Of a stretch of 51,083 nucleotides of DNA, positions 8,244-16,733 are shown piece after piece. This DNA comes from an uncultured Bacilli bacterium. GTDB taxonomy: Bacteria > Bacillota_I > Bacilli_A > RF39 > UBA660. The DNA is taken from positions 1 to 51,083 of the forward strand of contig CANQJD010000003.1 in NCBI GenBank assembly GCA_947624175.1, written 5' to 3'. The position numbers and the translations under genes were made by a program. Every line of letters begins with the position of its first letter. Within the stretch, counting starts at the first letter, position 1. The notes beneath the pieces were generated by a model, which ran no database searches, was not told the DNA's origin, and worked only from the letters and a program-made list of their open reading frames with translations.

Positions 8244-9322
8244 AGTTTTTCCTCCTCATATATATTTTGGAAAACATTCATTAGGACATTTACTACTATA
8301 GAATTGCCACAAATTTTCATTATTTGACCATCAGATAATTTACCATTTTTCATATTATAATAATCTGAATCTTCATATCCCATTAGTCTGCAACATTCTA
8401 ATGCATTTAGTTTTCTTTCAAATAGTTGCCCATTTTCATTTTTTATTAATTTTAATCCTGTCCTACCTGCTCTCTGTGTTGAACATACTTTACCAATCAT
8501 TACACCATTTATTTTCCAATCTCGGTCATCTAAAAAAGCATATTGTCCAACTTTAACAGAACCTTTAATCTCAGATTTTGGGATAAATTTTTTCCATCCT
8601 TTTTCATTAAAGTCTATTATATCATTGATATCTTTTTTTATTGTTAATTCATTATCTTTAATTAAATCGGTACTACATTTTCCATATTTAGATACTACAA
8701 TGACACGAGGTCTTCTTTGAGGTATTCCATAATCTTTTGCATCAAATATTTTCCAATAGTTTGTATAGCCTTGTTTTTCTAAATATTCGAGCCAATCATT
8801 AAAATTTTTTCTATTCTTACCAGTTGTTAAATTCTTAACATTTTCTAGTAACAAATATTTTGGTTTTTTACCTTCTATAATTTTTTTACATTCCCACAAC
8901 AATGAACTTCTTGTTCCACTTCCAATGTCTAATCCTTTTTGAGTTCCCACTGAAGATATATCTTGGCATGGAAAAGAATAAGTGAATAAATCATGATCTG
9001 GAATATCTTTCACATCTAATTTAGTGATATCTCCTAAATTATTACAAACATCTACTGCTCTAAACAACACATCTAAAGATTCCGAACTCATTTTCTTTAT
9101 TTTAGATTTACTTCCTATTCCTCTATTAATTATAAATTTCTGTTTTTTCTTATCATCATATTTTTTTCTACTGTTCTTAGTACTAGCATGAACATAATAA
9201 TAAGCAATGACTGCAGCTTCGTCAATATCGCATGTTGCTACTATTTTATAATCTTGTTTTAAATTTCTTAGTGCCATGCATTGAGCACCAACACCGGAAA
9301 AAGCTTCAAATACTTTTAACAT
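8240..9322 (-). CDS. DNA (cytosine-5-)-methyltransferase, second of two
   Basis: A canonical C5 methyltransferase with all main motifs: FEAFSGVGAQ (I), SFPCQDIS with the catalytic Cys (IV), ENVKN (VI), PQRRPRV (VIII), ALECCRLMGY (IX) and CGNSIVVNV (X). It is much closer to consensus than its neighbour, so the two are not recent duplicates. A pair of methyltransferases with one endonuclease is the usual solution for an asymmetric recognition site, each modifying one strand. The frame opens at a TTG (9352), but I chose the ATG at 9322, eleven codons in, because AAGAGAGA stands just before it and motif I begins right after it. This is the first gene of the island's operon. Confidence 0.9.
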   Translation of the reverse strand: MLKVFEAFSGVGAQCMALRNLKQDYKIVATCDIDEAAVIAYYYVHASTKNSRKKYDDKKKQKFIINRGIGSKSKIKKMSSESLDVLFRAVDVCNNLGDITKLDVKDIPDHDLFTYSFPCQDISSVGTQKGLDIGSGTRSSLLWECKKIIEGKKPKYLLLENVKNLTTGKNRKNFNDWLEYLEKQGYTNYWKIFDAKDYGIPQRRPRVIVVSKYGKCSTDLIKDNELTIKKDINDIIDFNEKGWKKFIPKSEIKGSVKVGQYAFLDDRDWKINGVMIGKVCSTQRAGRTGLKLIKNENGQLFERKLNALECCRLMGYEDSDYYNMKNGKLSDGQIMKICGNSIVVNVLMNVFQNIYEEEKL

Positions 9323-9413
9323 ATCATCATCTCTCTTATTATATTTATACAATATAATTGTACCATTAAATTTATTTTTTTTCTACTAAATAAAACAAAT
9401 TAATAATAATTAT

Positions 9414-10058
9414 TTAATAACTAATTAAAGTTATTCTTCTTCCATTACATCTAATAAATCCATCTTCTTTTAAGTTTTTAAGTTCTCGCATCATGGCACT
9501 TCTATCAACGGATAAATAATCAGCAAGGTCTGTATAAGTAAATGGTAAAGTAAAGGTTCTTTTAGGACTAGAATTAGCTAAAAGTTCAAAATAAGAAAGT
9601 AATTTATCTCTAATAGTTCTTTTCGATAATACTTCTAATCTTTCATTAAGGTCTACGATCTTTTGAGATAAAAGTTTTAAAACATTATTAGTTAAAGTAC
9701 TATGATAACTACAACCTTTTTTACATCTTTTAATAATATGTTCATATTCAATAAATAAAACTTCGCAGTCGCTAGTTGCAATTACGGAAATATCACTTCC
9801 AAGTCTTGAAAATACTTCTCCAAAAACTGAATTTTCTTCTAGTTTTTCAATAATTGACCGATTACCATTATAATCATATCTTACCATGTTGGCTGTTCCA
9901 CTTAAAATAATACCAACCATTTTTACATTAATTATGTTAGTTACAATCGTTCTATCTTTTTTGAATGTCATTTTCCTAGCTTCAAAACACTTTAACATCT
10001 TACTAACTTCTTCATCAGTTATCCCTTCAAAAATTGATTTAACTTCCATGCTAATCAT
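9414..10058 (-). CDS. Crp/Fnr family transcriptional regulator
   Basis: The 214-residue protein has an N-terminal cyclic-nucleotide-type beta-barrel (VGIILSGTANMVRYDYNG, FGEVFSRL), a long dimer helix, and a C-terminal winged helix-turn-helix (FTYTDLADYLSVDRSAMMRELKNL) like Crp/Fnr. There are a few cysteines (C24, the CKKGC pair in the middle, C203) but not the classical N-terminal Fnr Fe-S cluster arrangement, so the signal is unknown. It is transcribed divergently from nrdD across 110 bases holding a perfect palindrome, which it probably binds. The start is either the ATG at 10058 or that at 10049; AAGGAAGG precedes both. Confidence 0.88.
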   Translation of the reverse strand: MISMEVKSIFEGITDEEVSKMLKCFEARKMTFKKDRTIVTNIINVKMVGIILSGTANMVRYDYNGNRSIIEKLEENSVFGEVFSRLGSDISVIATSDCEVLFIEYEHIIKRCKKGCSYHSTLTNNVLKLLSQKIVDLNERLEVLSKRTIRDKLLSYFELLANSSPKRTFTLPFTYTDLADYLSVDRSAMMRELKNLKEDGFIRCNGRRITLISY

Positions 10059-10090
10059 TCCTTCCTTGCAATTTAATTATATTGTATTTT

Positions 10091-10106
10091 TGTTGCAAAT
10101 GCAACA
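10091..10106. promoter_or_regulatory. Palindromic operator, probably for the Crp/Fnr regulator
   Basis: TGTTGCA-AA-TGCAACA is a perfect 7+2+7 inverted repeat. Its centre (10098.5) lies about 42 bases before the transcription start predicted from the TATAAT at 10129-10134, the position of class II activator sites. A shorter TTGCAA palindrome sits at 10066-10071 next to the regulator's own start. Confidence 0.65.
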
Positions 10107-10128
10107 TGATTTTTTAATTTTTCTTTGT

Positions 10129-10134
10129 TATAAT
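10129..10134 (+). promoter_or_regulatory. -10 element of the nrdD promoter
   Basis: TATAAT lies 35 bases before the nrdD start. No good -35 box is found at the right distance; the operator palindrome occupies that zone, which fits an activator-dependent promoter. Confidence 0.6.
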
Positions 10135-10168
10135 TTTTATATAAGAATTAGGAAAGGTTCGGGGTAAA

Positions 10169-12304
10169 ATGATGAAAATCGTTAAAAGAAATGGTAAAAT
10201 CGTTGATTATGATGCCGAGAAAATTCGAATAGCAATCAAAAAAGCCAACAATGACGTTTCAGATGAAGATAAAGCAAGTGATACTGAAATAAATAAGATA
10301 ATTAAATATATTGAAAACTCGAATAAAAATAAAAAGAGATTATTAGTTGAAGATATTCAAGATATTATTGAAAAAAAATTAGTTGAATTAAATAAATATG
10401 AATTATCAAAAGCCTATATGTTATATCGTTATGAAAGAGAATTGATAAGAAAGGCTAACACAACTGACGAGTCAATTTTAACCTTAATTAAGAATAGCAA
10501 TAAAGAAGTTATGGAAGAAAATTCCAATAAAAATGCCACGACTGCTTCTACACAAAGAGATTTAATTGCTGGTGAAGTATCTAAAGATTTAACAAAACGC
10601 ATTCTTTTACCCGAAAAGATAAGTCAAGCCCATGAAGATGGAGTTTTGCATTTCCATGATGCGGATTATTTTGTCCAACCAATCTTCAATTGTTGTTTAA
10701 TTAACATCGAAGATATGTTAGATAATGGAACGGTTATGAATGGAAAGTTAATTGAAACACCTAAAAGTTTTCAAGTTGCTTGTACGGTTTTAACTCAAAT
10801 AATTGCTGCGGTTGCCTCAGGTCAATATGGAGGACAATCCGTTAATATTAGTCATTTAAGTAAATATTTAAAGAAAAGTGAAGATAAATTTAAACGGAAT
10901 TTCACAAAAAAATATAAAGATAGATTTTCTAAAGAAGAAATAACCGAACTTGTTAAAGATAGACTTCAAGAAGAATTATCAGCTGGAGTTCAAACTATTC
11001 AATATCAAATTAATACCCTAATGACCACGAATGGTCAAGCCCCTTTTGTAACCATATTTATGTATTTAGACAAGAATGATCCTTATTTAAAATATACAGC
11101 CATGATTATTGAAGAGATTATAAAACAAAGATATCAAGGTATTAAAAATGAACAAGGAGTCTATATAACTCCCGCTTTTCCTAAACTTATCTATGTTTTA
11201 GATGAAAATAATGCTCTTAAAGGTGGTAAGTATGATTATATAACTCGTCTTGCCGTTAAATGTTCTAGTAAACGACTTTACCCTGATTATATAAGTGCTA
11301 AAAAGATGCGAGAAAATTATGAAGGAAATGTCTTTAGTCCTATGGGATGTAGGAGTTTCTTATCCCCATATAAAGATGAGGATGGAGAATATAAGTTTGA
11401 AGGACGATTTAATCAAGGAGTAGTGAGTATTAACTTACCTCAAATTGCTATTTTAGCTGATAAAGATGAGAAAAAATTCTTTGAACTTTTAGATGAAAGA
11501 CTTGATTTATGTTATGATGCTTTGATGTGTAGACATCATGCTTTACTTGGTACTTTATCAAATATCTCCCCTATTCATTGGCAGTATGGAGCAATTGCAA
11601 GACTTGATAAAAATGAAGTTATTGATAAATATTTAAAAAATGGTTATTCAACAATTTCTTTAGGTTATATTGGTATCTATGAAATGACCAAGTTAATGAA
11701 AGGTGTATCCCACACTGACCCCGTTGGTAAAGCGTTCGCGATTAAAGTTATGAAAACAATGCGAGCAAGATGTGATAAATGGAAAAAAGAAACAGGAATT
11801 GGCTTTGGTTTATATGGAACACCAGCTGAATCGTTATGTTATAGGTTTGCCCGGATTGATAAAGAAAAATTTGGTAGTATTAAAGATATAACTGATAAAG
11901 GTTATTATACAAATTCTTATCATGTTGATGTCAGAGAAGAAATTGATGCTTTTTCTAAACTTAAATTTGAAAGTGAATTTCAAACGATTTCATCAGGTGG
12001 AGCCATTTCTTATGTTGAAATACCAAATATGGAAAATAATCTAGAGGCTTTAGAAGAATTAGTTAAGTTTATCTATGATAATATTCAATATGCTGAATTT
12101 AATACGAAAAGTGATTATTGCCATGTCTGTGGGTTTGATGGAGAAATCATAATCAATGATGATTTAGAATGGGAATGTCCTAATTGCCACAACAAAGATA
12201 AAAATAAAATGAATGTTACAAGACGAACTTGTGGTTATTTAGGAGAGAACTTTTGGAATGTTGGTAAAACCAAAGAAATAAAAGACAGGGTTTTACATTT
12301 GTAG
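10169..12304 (+). CDS. nrdD: Anaerobic ribonucleoside-triphosphate reductase (class III)
   Basis: NrdD reduces ribonucleoside triphosphates to deoxy forms in anaerobes using a glycyl radical. Of its 711 residues, the first ~90 form an ATP-cone (MKIVKRNGKIVDYDAEKI), the allosteric site. The barrel follows (QYGGQSVNISHL, NGQAPFVTIFMYL). The C-terminal zinc site uses C651, C654, C670 and C673, and the glycyl radical loop is RRTCGYLG with G689 as the likely radical residue. Two adjacent ATGs (10169, 10172) follow a purine-rich AGGAAAGG. The gene starts the operon with nrdG and dut and probably answers to the divergent Crp/Fnr regulator. Confidence 0.97.
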   Translation: MMKIVKRNGKIVDYDAEKIRIAIKKANNDVSDEDKASDTEINKIIKYIENSNKNKKRLLVEDIQDIIEKKLVELNKYELSKAYMLYRYERELIRKANTTDESILTLIKNSNKEVMEENSNKNATTASTQRDLIAGEVSKDLTKRILLPEKISQAHEDGVLHFHDADYFVQPIFNCCLINIEDMLDNGTVMNGKLIETPKSFQVACTVLTQIIAAVASGQYGGQSVNISHLSKYLKKSEDKFKRNFTKKYKDRFSKEEITELVKDRLQEELSAGVQTIQYQINTLMTTNGQAPFVTIFMYLDKNDPYLKYTAMIIEEIIKQRYQGIKNEQGVYITPAFPKLIYVLDENNALKGGKYDYITRLAVKCSSKRLYPDYISAKKMRENYEGNVFSPMGCRSFLSPYKDEDGEYKFEGRFNQGVVSINLPQIAILADKDEKKFFELLDERLDLCYDALMCRHHALLGTLSNISPIHWQYGAIARLDKNEVIDKYLKNGYSTISLGYIGIYEMTKLMKGVSHTDPVGKAFAIKVMKTMRARCDKWKKETGIGFGLYGTPAESLCYRFARIDKEKFGSIKDITDKGYYTNSYHVDVREEIDAFSKLKFESEFQTISSGGAISYVEIPNMENNLEALEELVKFIYDNIQYAEFNTKSDYCHVCGFDGEIIINDDLEWECPNCHNKDKNKMNVTRRTCGYLGENFWNVGKTKEIKDRVLHL

Positions 12305-12310
12305 GTTGAT

Positions 12311-12847
12311 ATGAAATATGCAAAGATAAAAAAATGTGATGTTAGTAATGGTCCAGGTGTTCGAGTTTCTCTATTTGTCTCTGGTTGTAATCGTCATTGT
12401 CAAGGATGTTTCAATGAAGAAGCCTGGGACTTTGAATATGGAGACGAGTTTACAAATAAAGAAATTGATGAAATTATTAACCTCCTAGAACCAAGTTATA
12501 TAAGTGGTTTATCAATTCTTGGTGGTGAACCTTTAGAACTAATTAATCAAGAAGGACTTATTCCTTTATTAAAAAAAGTTCGAGAAGTCTATAAAGATAA
12601 AAAAAATATTTGGCTTTATACGGGATATACCTATGAAGATATCTTAAAAATGCCTAACCAAAAAATCAAAGAAATCTTAAAATCAATAGATGTTTTAGTT
12701 GATGGAGAATTTAAAGAAGATTTAAAAGACCCTCTACTCTACTTTCGAGGTTCTAGTAATCAAAGAATAATCGACATCAAACAGACTCTAAAAAATAAAA
12801 AAGTTATCTTACATGAAAAAAATAGAAGGAGAGATAGAAAATGTTAG
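12311..12847 (+). CDS. nrdG: Anaerobic ribonucleotide reductase activating protein (radical SAM)
   Basis: NrdG cleaves S-adenosylmethionine with a 4Fe-4S cluster to install the glycyl radical on NrdD. The 178-residue protein has the cluster motif C26-x3-C30-x2-C33 (GCNRHCQGC), the SAM-binding GGEPL loop, and the family's WLYTGYTYED stretch. It starts six bases after the nrdD stop with AGGTTGAT as ribosome site, and its end overlaps dut by seven bases, so the three are co-translated. The basic C-terminal tail KNRRRDRKC is slightly longer than usual and overlaps the dut ribosome site. Confidence 0.96.
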   Translation: MKYAKIKKCDVSNGPGVRVSLFVSGCNRHCQGCFNEEAWDFEYGDEFTNKEIDEIINLLEPSYISGLSILGGEPLELINQEGLIPLLKKVREVYKDKKNIWLYTGYTYEDILKMPNQKIKEILKSIDVLVDGEFKEDLKDPLLYFRGSSNQRIIDIKQTLKNKKVILHEKNRRRDRKC

Positions 12848-13281
12848 AAGATAAGTTACAAATTAAAAAATTAGATGAAAGGGCTACCATTCCAACTTAT
12901 GGAACGATTGACTCAGCAGCAGCTGATTTATATGCAGTTTTAGATAGTGAAGCAACTATTGAGCCTGGTGAAATGTTAATGATTGGAACGGGACTAGCGA
13001 TGGCTATTCCTAAAGGTTATGTGGGACTTGTATATGCTAGAAGTTCTTTGGGAAGTAAAAAAGGCCTTGCTCCTGCTAATAAAGTTGGAGTAATTGATGC
13101 TGACTATCGAGGAGAAGTAAAGGTGCCTTTATTTAATCACTCTAAAATTCCTCAAACAGTAAGTCCAAATGAAAGAATTGCTCAAATAATTTTTACCCCT
13201 TATTTAAAAGCTAATTTCCGTGAAGTAGATGAGCTTGATACAACTGAACGAGGCGAAGGAGGATTTGGTTCAACCAACTAA
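12841..13281 (+). CDS. dut: dUTP diphosphatase
   Basis: This trimeric enzyme hydrolyses dUTP to dUMP and pyrophosphate, keeping uracil out of DNA and feeding dTMP synthesis. The 146 residues carry the five family motifs, among them SAAADLYA, YARSSLGSKKGL, the catalytic-Asp region NKVGVIDADYRGE, and the P-loop-like tail RGEGGFGSTN. Its place behind nrdDG puts nucleotide supply and dUTP control in one transcript. The stop codon lies inside the operon terminator. It overlaps nrdG by seven bases after AAGGAGAGATAGA. Confidence 0.95.
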   Translation: MLEDKLQIKKLDERATIPTYGTIDSAAADLYAVLDSEATIEPGEMLMIGTGLAMAIPKGYVGLVYARSSLGSKKGLAPANKVGVIDADYRGEVKVPLFNHSKIPQTVSPNERIAQIIFTPYLKANFREVDELDTTERGEGGFGSTN

Positions 13282-13291
13282 ATCTTTTTTT
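13262..13291 (+). terminator. Terminator of the nrdD-nrdG-dut operon
   Basis: GATTTGGTT (13262-13270) pairs with AACTAAATC (13276-13284), with one G-U pair and a CAACC loop, followed by seven Ts. The dut stop codon is inside the right arm. Confidence 0.75.
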
Positions 13292-13292
13292 C

Positions 13293-13321
13293 TTGCTTTT
13301 TTCGAAGTTTTGTAGTATAAT
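13293..13321 (+). promoter_or_regulatory. Promoter of the three-paralogue operon
   Basis: TTGCTT (13293-13298) and TATAAT (13316-13321) are 17 bases apart, immediately behind the dut terminator. GGGGAG precedes the ATG at 13346. Confidence 0.8.
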
Positions 13322-13345
13322 ATACCGAGGAAAAGGGGAGATACT

Positions 13346-14383
13346 ATGCAAAACAAAGAAATTTTACGTAAAAAACGTCAAGAATTAGTCTATTTAGAAT
13401 ATATAAAATTGATTAATTCAAAAGAAAATATTTTAGTTGGAATTGAGGTAATTTTAGAAAAAGTTAAAATGTCTCTTTCCAAATTTATTCAAACATTAAT
13501 GGATTATATTAAAGAAAATACAGATGATGATGATTATTCTTTAATCTTTGATACTTTACTAGAAATAGATAATCCAGAAGAATATTTAAAACAAAATCAT
13601 ATTCCAGGAGATTTCTTAAGAGATAACTTAAATAATTACTTATTATATAAAAGACCTGATATCTTATTTACTAATAAAAAATTACTTCATACATTAGAAA
13701 GATTAGTTAAATATAATGAAAAACTATGGCAAAATACTTTAACTAAAGAAAAGTTTAAAGAAGAAAGTTTACCTAAAATTAAAAGTTTTGTAAACGAATT
13801 CTTAAGTTTACCTTATTCAATTGAAAGATTTGCATCTGCAAAGAAAATAAGTAAACATTTTTTTAATGTTAATGAAGGTTTTTATGTTAGACAACTAGCT
13901 ATTCATGACCAAGTATTATATAAAAAACTTACTGAAAATATAATCTTAAGAGAACAAACTAAATTTGAAAATATTTCAAATGATATTACTAAAATTTTAG
14001 ATTTAATTAATACTAAAAACGAAAATTTTGATTCTCTAGATTTTTATCAAGCAACTCTTTATAGTCCAATTGAAGTTATGGAAGTTGCTGATAAAATATT
14101 AGATTCTGATAATTTAAAGAAATTCCAAATCTATATTGGTAAATATAAACATCATAGTCATACTAATAAATATACAAATTGTAATATTAAAAACGAATTA
14201 TTAAAAAATAAATTTTCAATTAGTTTAGATGATAACTTAATTGAAACAACTTTAGAAGATAGAACTTCGATTATTAATTATTTAGATGAAAATTTTATTC
14301 CTATTAACTCTATTACATTTTTAGATGCTTGTAAAAGATTTTATAAACATGAATTAATAGAAAATAAAGAGAAGGTGAAATAA
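13346..14383 (+). CDS. Unknown protein, tandem paralogue 1 of 3
   Basis: The 345-residue protein is mostly helical, without signal peptide, membrane segment or recognised domain. It shares a plan with the next two genes: an N-terminal region with a short acidic segment then FDTLLEI, an L-x-x-x-(G/N)I-(P/T)-x-(D/E) segment followed by a phrase ending in RPD (here NNYLLYKRPD), a central segment with (Y)S-(I/L)-ERF then a short helix-turn-like stretch, and a C-terminal segment FYQATLYSPIEVMEVADKIL. The central piece could be a helix-turn-helix, but this is only a visual impression. It begins an operon with its own promoter, and its stop overlaps the start of copy 2 (TAATG). Confidence 0.75.
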   Translation: MQNKEILRKKRQELVYLEYIKLINSKENILVGIEVILEKVKMSLSKFIQTLMDYIKENTDDDDYSLIFDTLLEIDNPEEYLKQNHIPGDFLRDNLNNYLLYKRPDILFTNKKLLHTLERLVKYNEKLWQNTLTKEKFKEESLPKIKSFVNEFLSLPYSIERFASAKKISKHFFNVNEGFYVRQLAIHDQVLYKKLTENIILREQTKFENISNDITKILDLINTKNENFDSLDFYQATLYSPIEVMEVADKILDSDNLKKFQIYIGKYKHHSHTNKYTNCNIKNELLKNKFSISLDDNLIETTLEDRTSIINYLDENFIPINSITFLDACKRFYKHELIENKEKVK

Positions 14384-15384
14384 TGGTAACTAATAGTATG
14401 GGATTAGAAATATATCAAAAGTATTTAAAACTTTTAACTTCTAACGAAAATCTTCTTATTGGAATTGAAACAATAGCAGATGACTATGAAGTTGAATCAG
14501 ATAAAATAATTAAATTATTACAACAATATATTGACAATTATGTTAAAAAACCAGATTATGCTATTTTATTTGATAATTTAAGATGTGTTGAAGATAAAAA
14601 TACTTATTTAGAAGATTTAGGTATTACACCTGATTATTTAAAAGAACATCTAGAAGAATACTTACGTTTCTATAAACCTGAAATTAGTCTTAAAAATAAT
14701 AAACGTTCAAGAGTATTTGATAATATTATTAAAAGTTATGAAGCTTATTTAAGAGGTCCCAAATTAGGTTCAACTCTCGAAGAAGTAAAACCTATAACGG
14801 AAGAATTTATTAAATCAGAATATGGTCTTGAAAGATTTTGTATTAAATATCATCTAGACCCTAATTACTTTAGTTTTAGTAAAGGAAGTTATATTACAGC
14901 CTTAAAAAAAGACCCTATTCTATATAAAAGATTTATAGAAAATTTAGAATTGAAAGAAAAGATTAAATATGAGCATATAGAAGATGATATAAGTGTTATA
15001 TTAAATTGTATTCATAACTTGGGTGATGAATTTTCAGCCATTGATCTATTTCAATTAACAAAATTTGGTCCTCATGAATTATTATCTTTTGCTGATGAAT
15101 ATCTTCCTCCTCTAGAATTAAAATTATTTAGAAAACATATAGGTATAGCATATAGAAATTTTGCAACTCATGGTAATATTATGAATAATCTTCGAAGTGA
15201 TGCCTTAATTAAAACTAGATACATGTTAACAATTGATAATGAACAATTTGAAACAACTGAAGAATTTAGGAGTGAAGTTGTAGAATTTTTAAGAGAAAAA
15301 GATATTCCAATTAATACTGAAATATTCCATATTGCTTGTGTTAGACATTATAAAAATAATTTAATTAAGAATTATGTAAGGTGA
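14383..15384 (+). CDS. Unknown protein, tandem paralogue 2 of 3
   Basis: This 333-residue relative of the preceding gene repeats the same order of conserved pieces: NLLIGIETIADDY, IDNYVKKPDYAILFDNL, LEEYLRFYKPE, YGLERFCIKYHLDPNYFSF, LFQLTKFGPHELLSFADEYL, and a closing segment with (E)TTEEFRSE. It starts on the last base of copy 1 after GAGAAGGTG and ends with TGA five bases before copy 3, so all three are translated from one message. Divergence among copies is large, so the triplication is old. No function can be assigned. Confidence 0.75.
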   Translation: MVTNSMGLEIYQKYLKLLTSNENLLIGIETIADDYEVESDKIIKLLQQYIDNYVKKPDYAILFDNLRCVEDKNTYLEDLGITPDYLKEHLEEYLRFYKPEISLKNNKRSRVFDNIIKSYEAYLRGPKLGSTLEEVKPITEEFIKSEYGLERFCIKYHLDPNYFSFSKGSYITALKKDPILYKRFIENLELKEKIKYEHIEDDISVILNCIHNLGDEFSAIDLFQLTKFGPHELLSFADEYLPPLELKLFRKHIGIAYRNFATHGNIMNNLRSDALIKTRYMLTIDNEQFETTEEFRSEVVEFLREKDIPINTEIFHIACVRHYKNNLIKNYVR

Positions 15385-15388
15385 TAAA

Positions 15389-16408
15389 ATGAAAAATTCA
15401 ATAGATGAAATAATTGCTTATAATGAATATATGAATTATTTAGCAAATAACTACAATGATCCATATGGTATTGATAAAATAATTGATAAATTAGGTACTG
15501 ATTACAGAAGATTCTTTGATAATTTAATTAGTTATATTGATAAAAATATTAAAAAACCTAAATATGTATTAATTTTTGAAAGAATCTTAGAAGCTATAAT
15601 CTATGATACTAATCTTGATGTTAATAAATATCTTTATAATAATGGTATTACTCCTGAAGAATTACAAACTAATTTAAATAAGTTTCTTAATTACTTTAGA
15701 CCTGATATGAAATATACAAATGAAAATTTACCTCGATTACATGCTATTTTACAAAAATATACAGAATATTCTAGAAAGATTAAAGAGACTAATGCTTTAA
15801 TAGAGACTAAAGATGCTATATCAAAAAGAATTATTTTAGAATTTATTAATTCTCCATATAGTTTAGAAAGATTTATTTTACCTAAAAGATTAACATCAGC
15901 TGATTTTAATAAAATATTAGATTTTACAAGACAACATGATAAAGTTAATTATCAATTATTTCAAGATAGTATGAATAGGAAAGAAGAAATAAAAAATGCA
16001 ACTATTGAAAGTGATATCTTAACTATTTTAACTTTAATTAAAGAATTAAAAGATGATTTTACAAGTGTTGATTTATTTAAAGCTACTTTATATGGTCCAA
16101 GAGAATTAGTTAAAGCAGCGGATACATATTTAACTGGAGAAGACTTAAAATTATTTAGGTCTCAAGTTAATAAATATCGTATATATACTTTTACAACAAC
16201 TATTCTAACTGATAGTGCTACTGAAGGTTTAATCAAGACTAAACTTAATTTAACAATTAATAATGAATTAGTAGAAACAACGGAAGAAGAAAGACAATCA
16301 ATAGTTGATGATTTAAATAGTCACTCTATTCCTATTACTTCTAAAACTTTCTTTGATGCTTATAACAAATATTATCAAGATAAGAAAGTTAAAACTTATA
16401 AAGCATAG
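15389..16408 (+). CDS. Unknown protein, tandem paralogue 3 of 3
   Basis: The 339-residue third copy conserves IDKNIKKPKYVLIFERIL, LNYFRPDM, YSLERFILPKRLTSADF, LFKATLYGPRELVKAADTYL and ETTEEERQS. AAGGTG overlapping the stop of copy 2 is its ribosome site. Its last codons (YKA then stop) and the terminator behind them are repeated about 265 bases downstream, suggesting that a segment, perhaps a fourth copy, once stood there and was lost. Function unknown; there is no hint from flanking genes. Confidence 0.75.
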   Translation: MKNSIDEIIAYNEYMNYLANNYNDPYGIDKIIDKLGTDYRRFFDNLISYIDKNIKKPKYVLIFERILEAIIYDTNLDVNKYLYNNGITPEELQTNLNKFLNYFRPDMKYTNENLPRLHAILQKYTEYSRKIKETNALIETKDAISKRIILEFINSPYSLERFILPKRLTSADFNKILDFTRQHDKVNYQLFQDSMNRKEEIKNATIESDILTILTLIKELKDDFTSVDLFKATLYGPRELVKAADTYLTGEDLKLFRSQVNKYRIYTFTTTILTDSATEGLIKTKLNLTINNELVETTEEERQSIVDDLNSHSIPITSKTFFDAYNKYYQDKKVKTYKA

Positions 16409-16428
16409 AATTTCTATGTTTTTTTTCA
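16404..16428 (+). terminator. Terminator after paralogue 3 (first copy)
   Basis: CATAGAA and TTCTATG form a tight hairpin followed by eight Ts. A 30-base identical copy of this stretch stands at 16661-16690. Confidence 0.7.
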
Positions 16429-16733
16429 TATAATTAAGCGATTTTAAAACAATGACAGAGTTTTTAAGTGCAATAGTTTTATATTTAAAGTGCAAAAATT
16501 GCACTTTAGATATTTACATAGTATTATACTATTTTATAATGCTTATCTTTCATAATTTTATTTCTATTTTTATAGGTCACCAAGTATAAAAACACTCAAA
16601 CAACTATAAATAATGGATAAGACATTTTTTTATTAATAAAGTATCAAAATTGGGAATGTATTATAAAGCATAGAATTTCTATGTTTTTTTCATTATCTAA
16701 TATTTTTTTCATATAATTAGGTGAGGTGAAATT
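16409..16733 (+). other. 325-base intergenic region flanked by a repeated terminator
   Basis: There is no convincing gene. It holds a perfect 10-base-pair hairpin (TAAAGTGCAA at 16486-16495, loop AAA, TTGCACTTTA at 16499-16508) and a second copy of the upstream gene end plus terminator at 16661-16690. The phrase TTTTTTCATATAATTA also occurs twice, at 16421 and 16705, so the region looks like an insertion or a collapsed repeat. Confidence 0.6.
16661..16690 (+). repeat. Second copy of the gene-end/terminator repeat
   Basis: Thirty bases are identical to 16396-16425, including the sequence of the last codons of paralogue 3 and its CATAGAA/TTCTATG hairpin with T run. Confidence 0.85.

Noticed and set aside
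16313-16504. Minus-strand 63-codon ORF over the end of paralogue 3
   Set aside because: It is antisense to a well-supported gene end and terminator, with no ribosome site.
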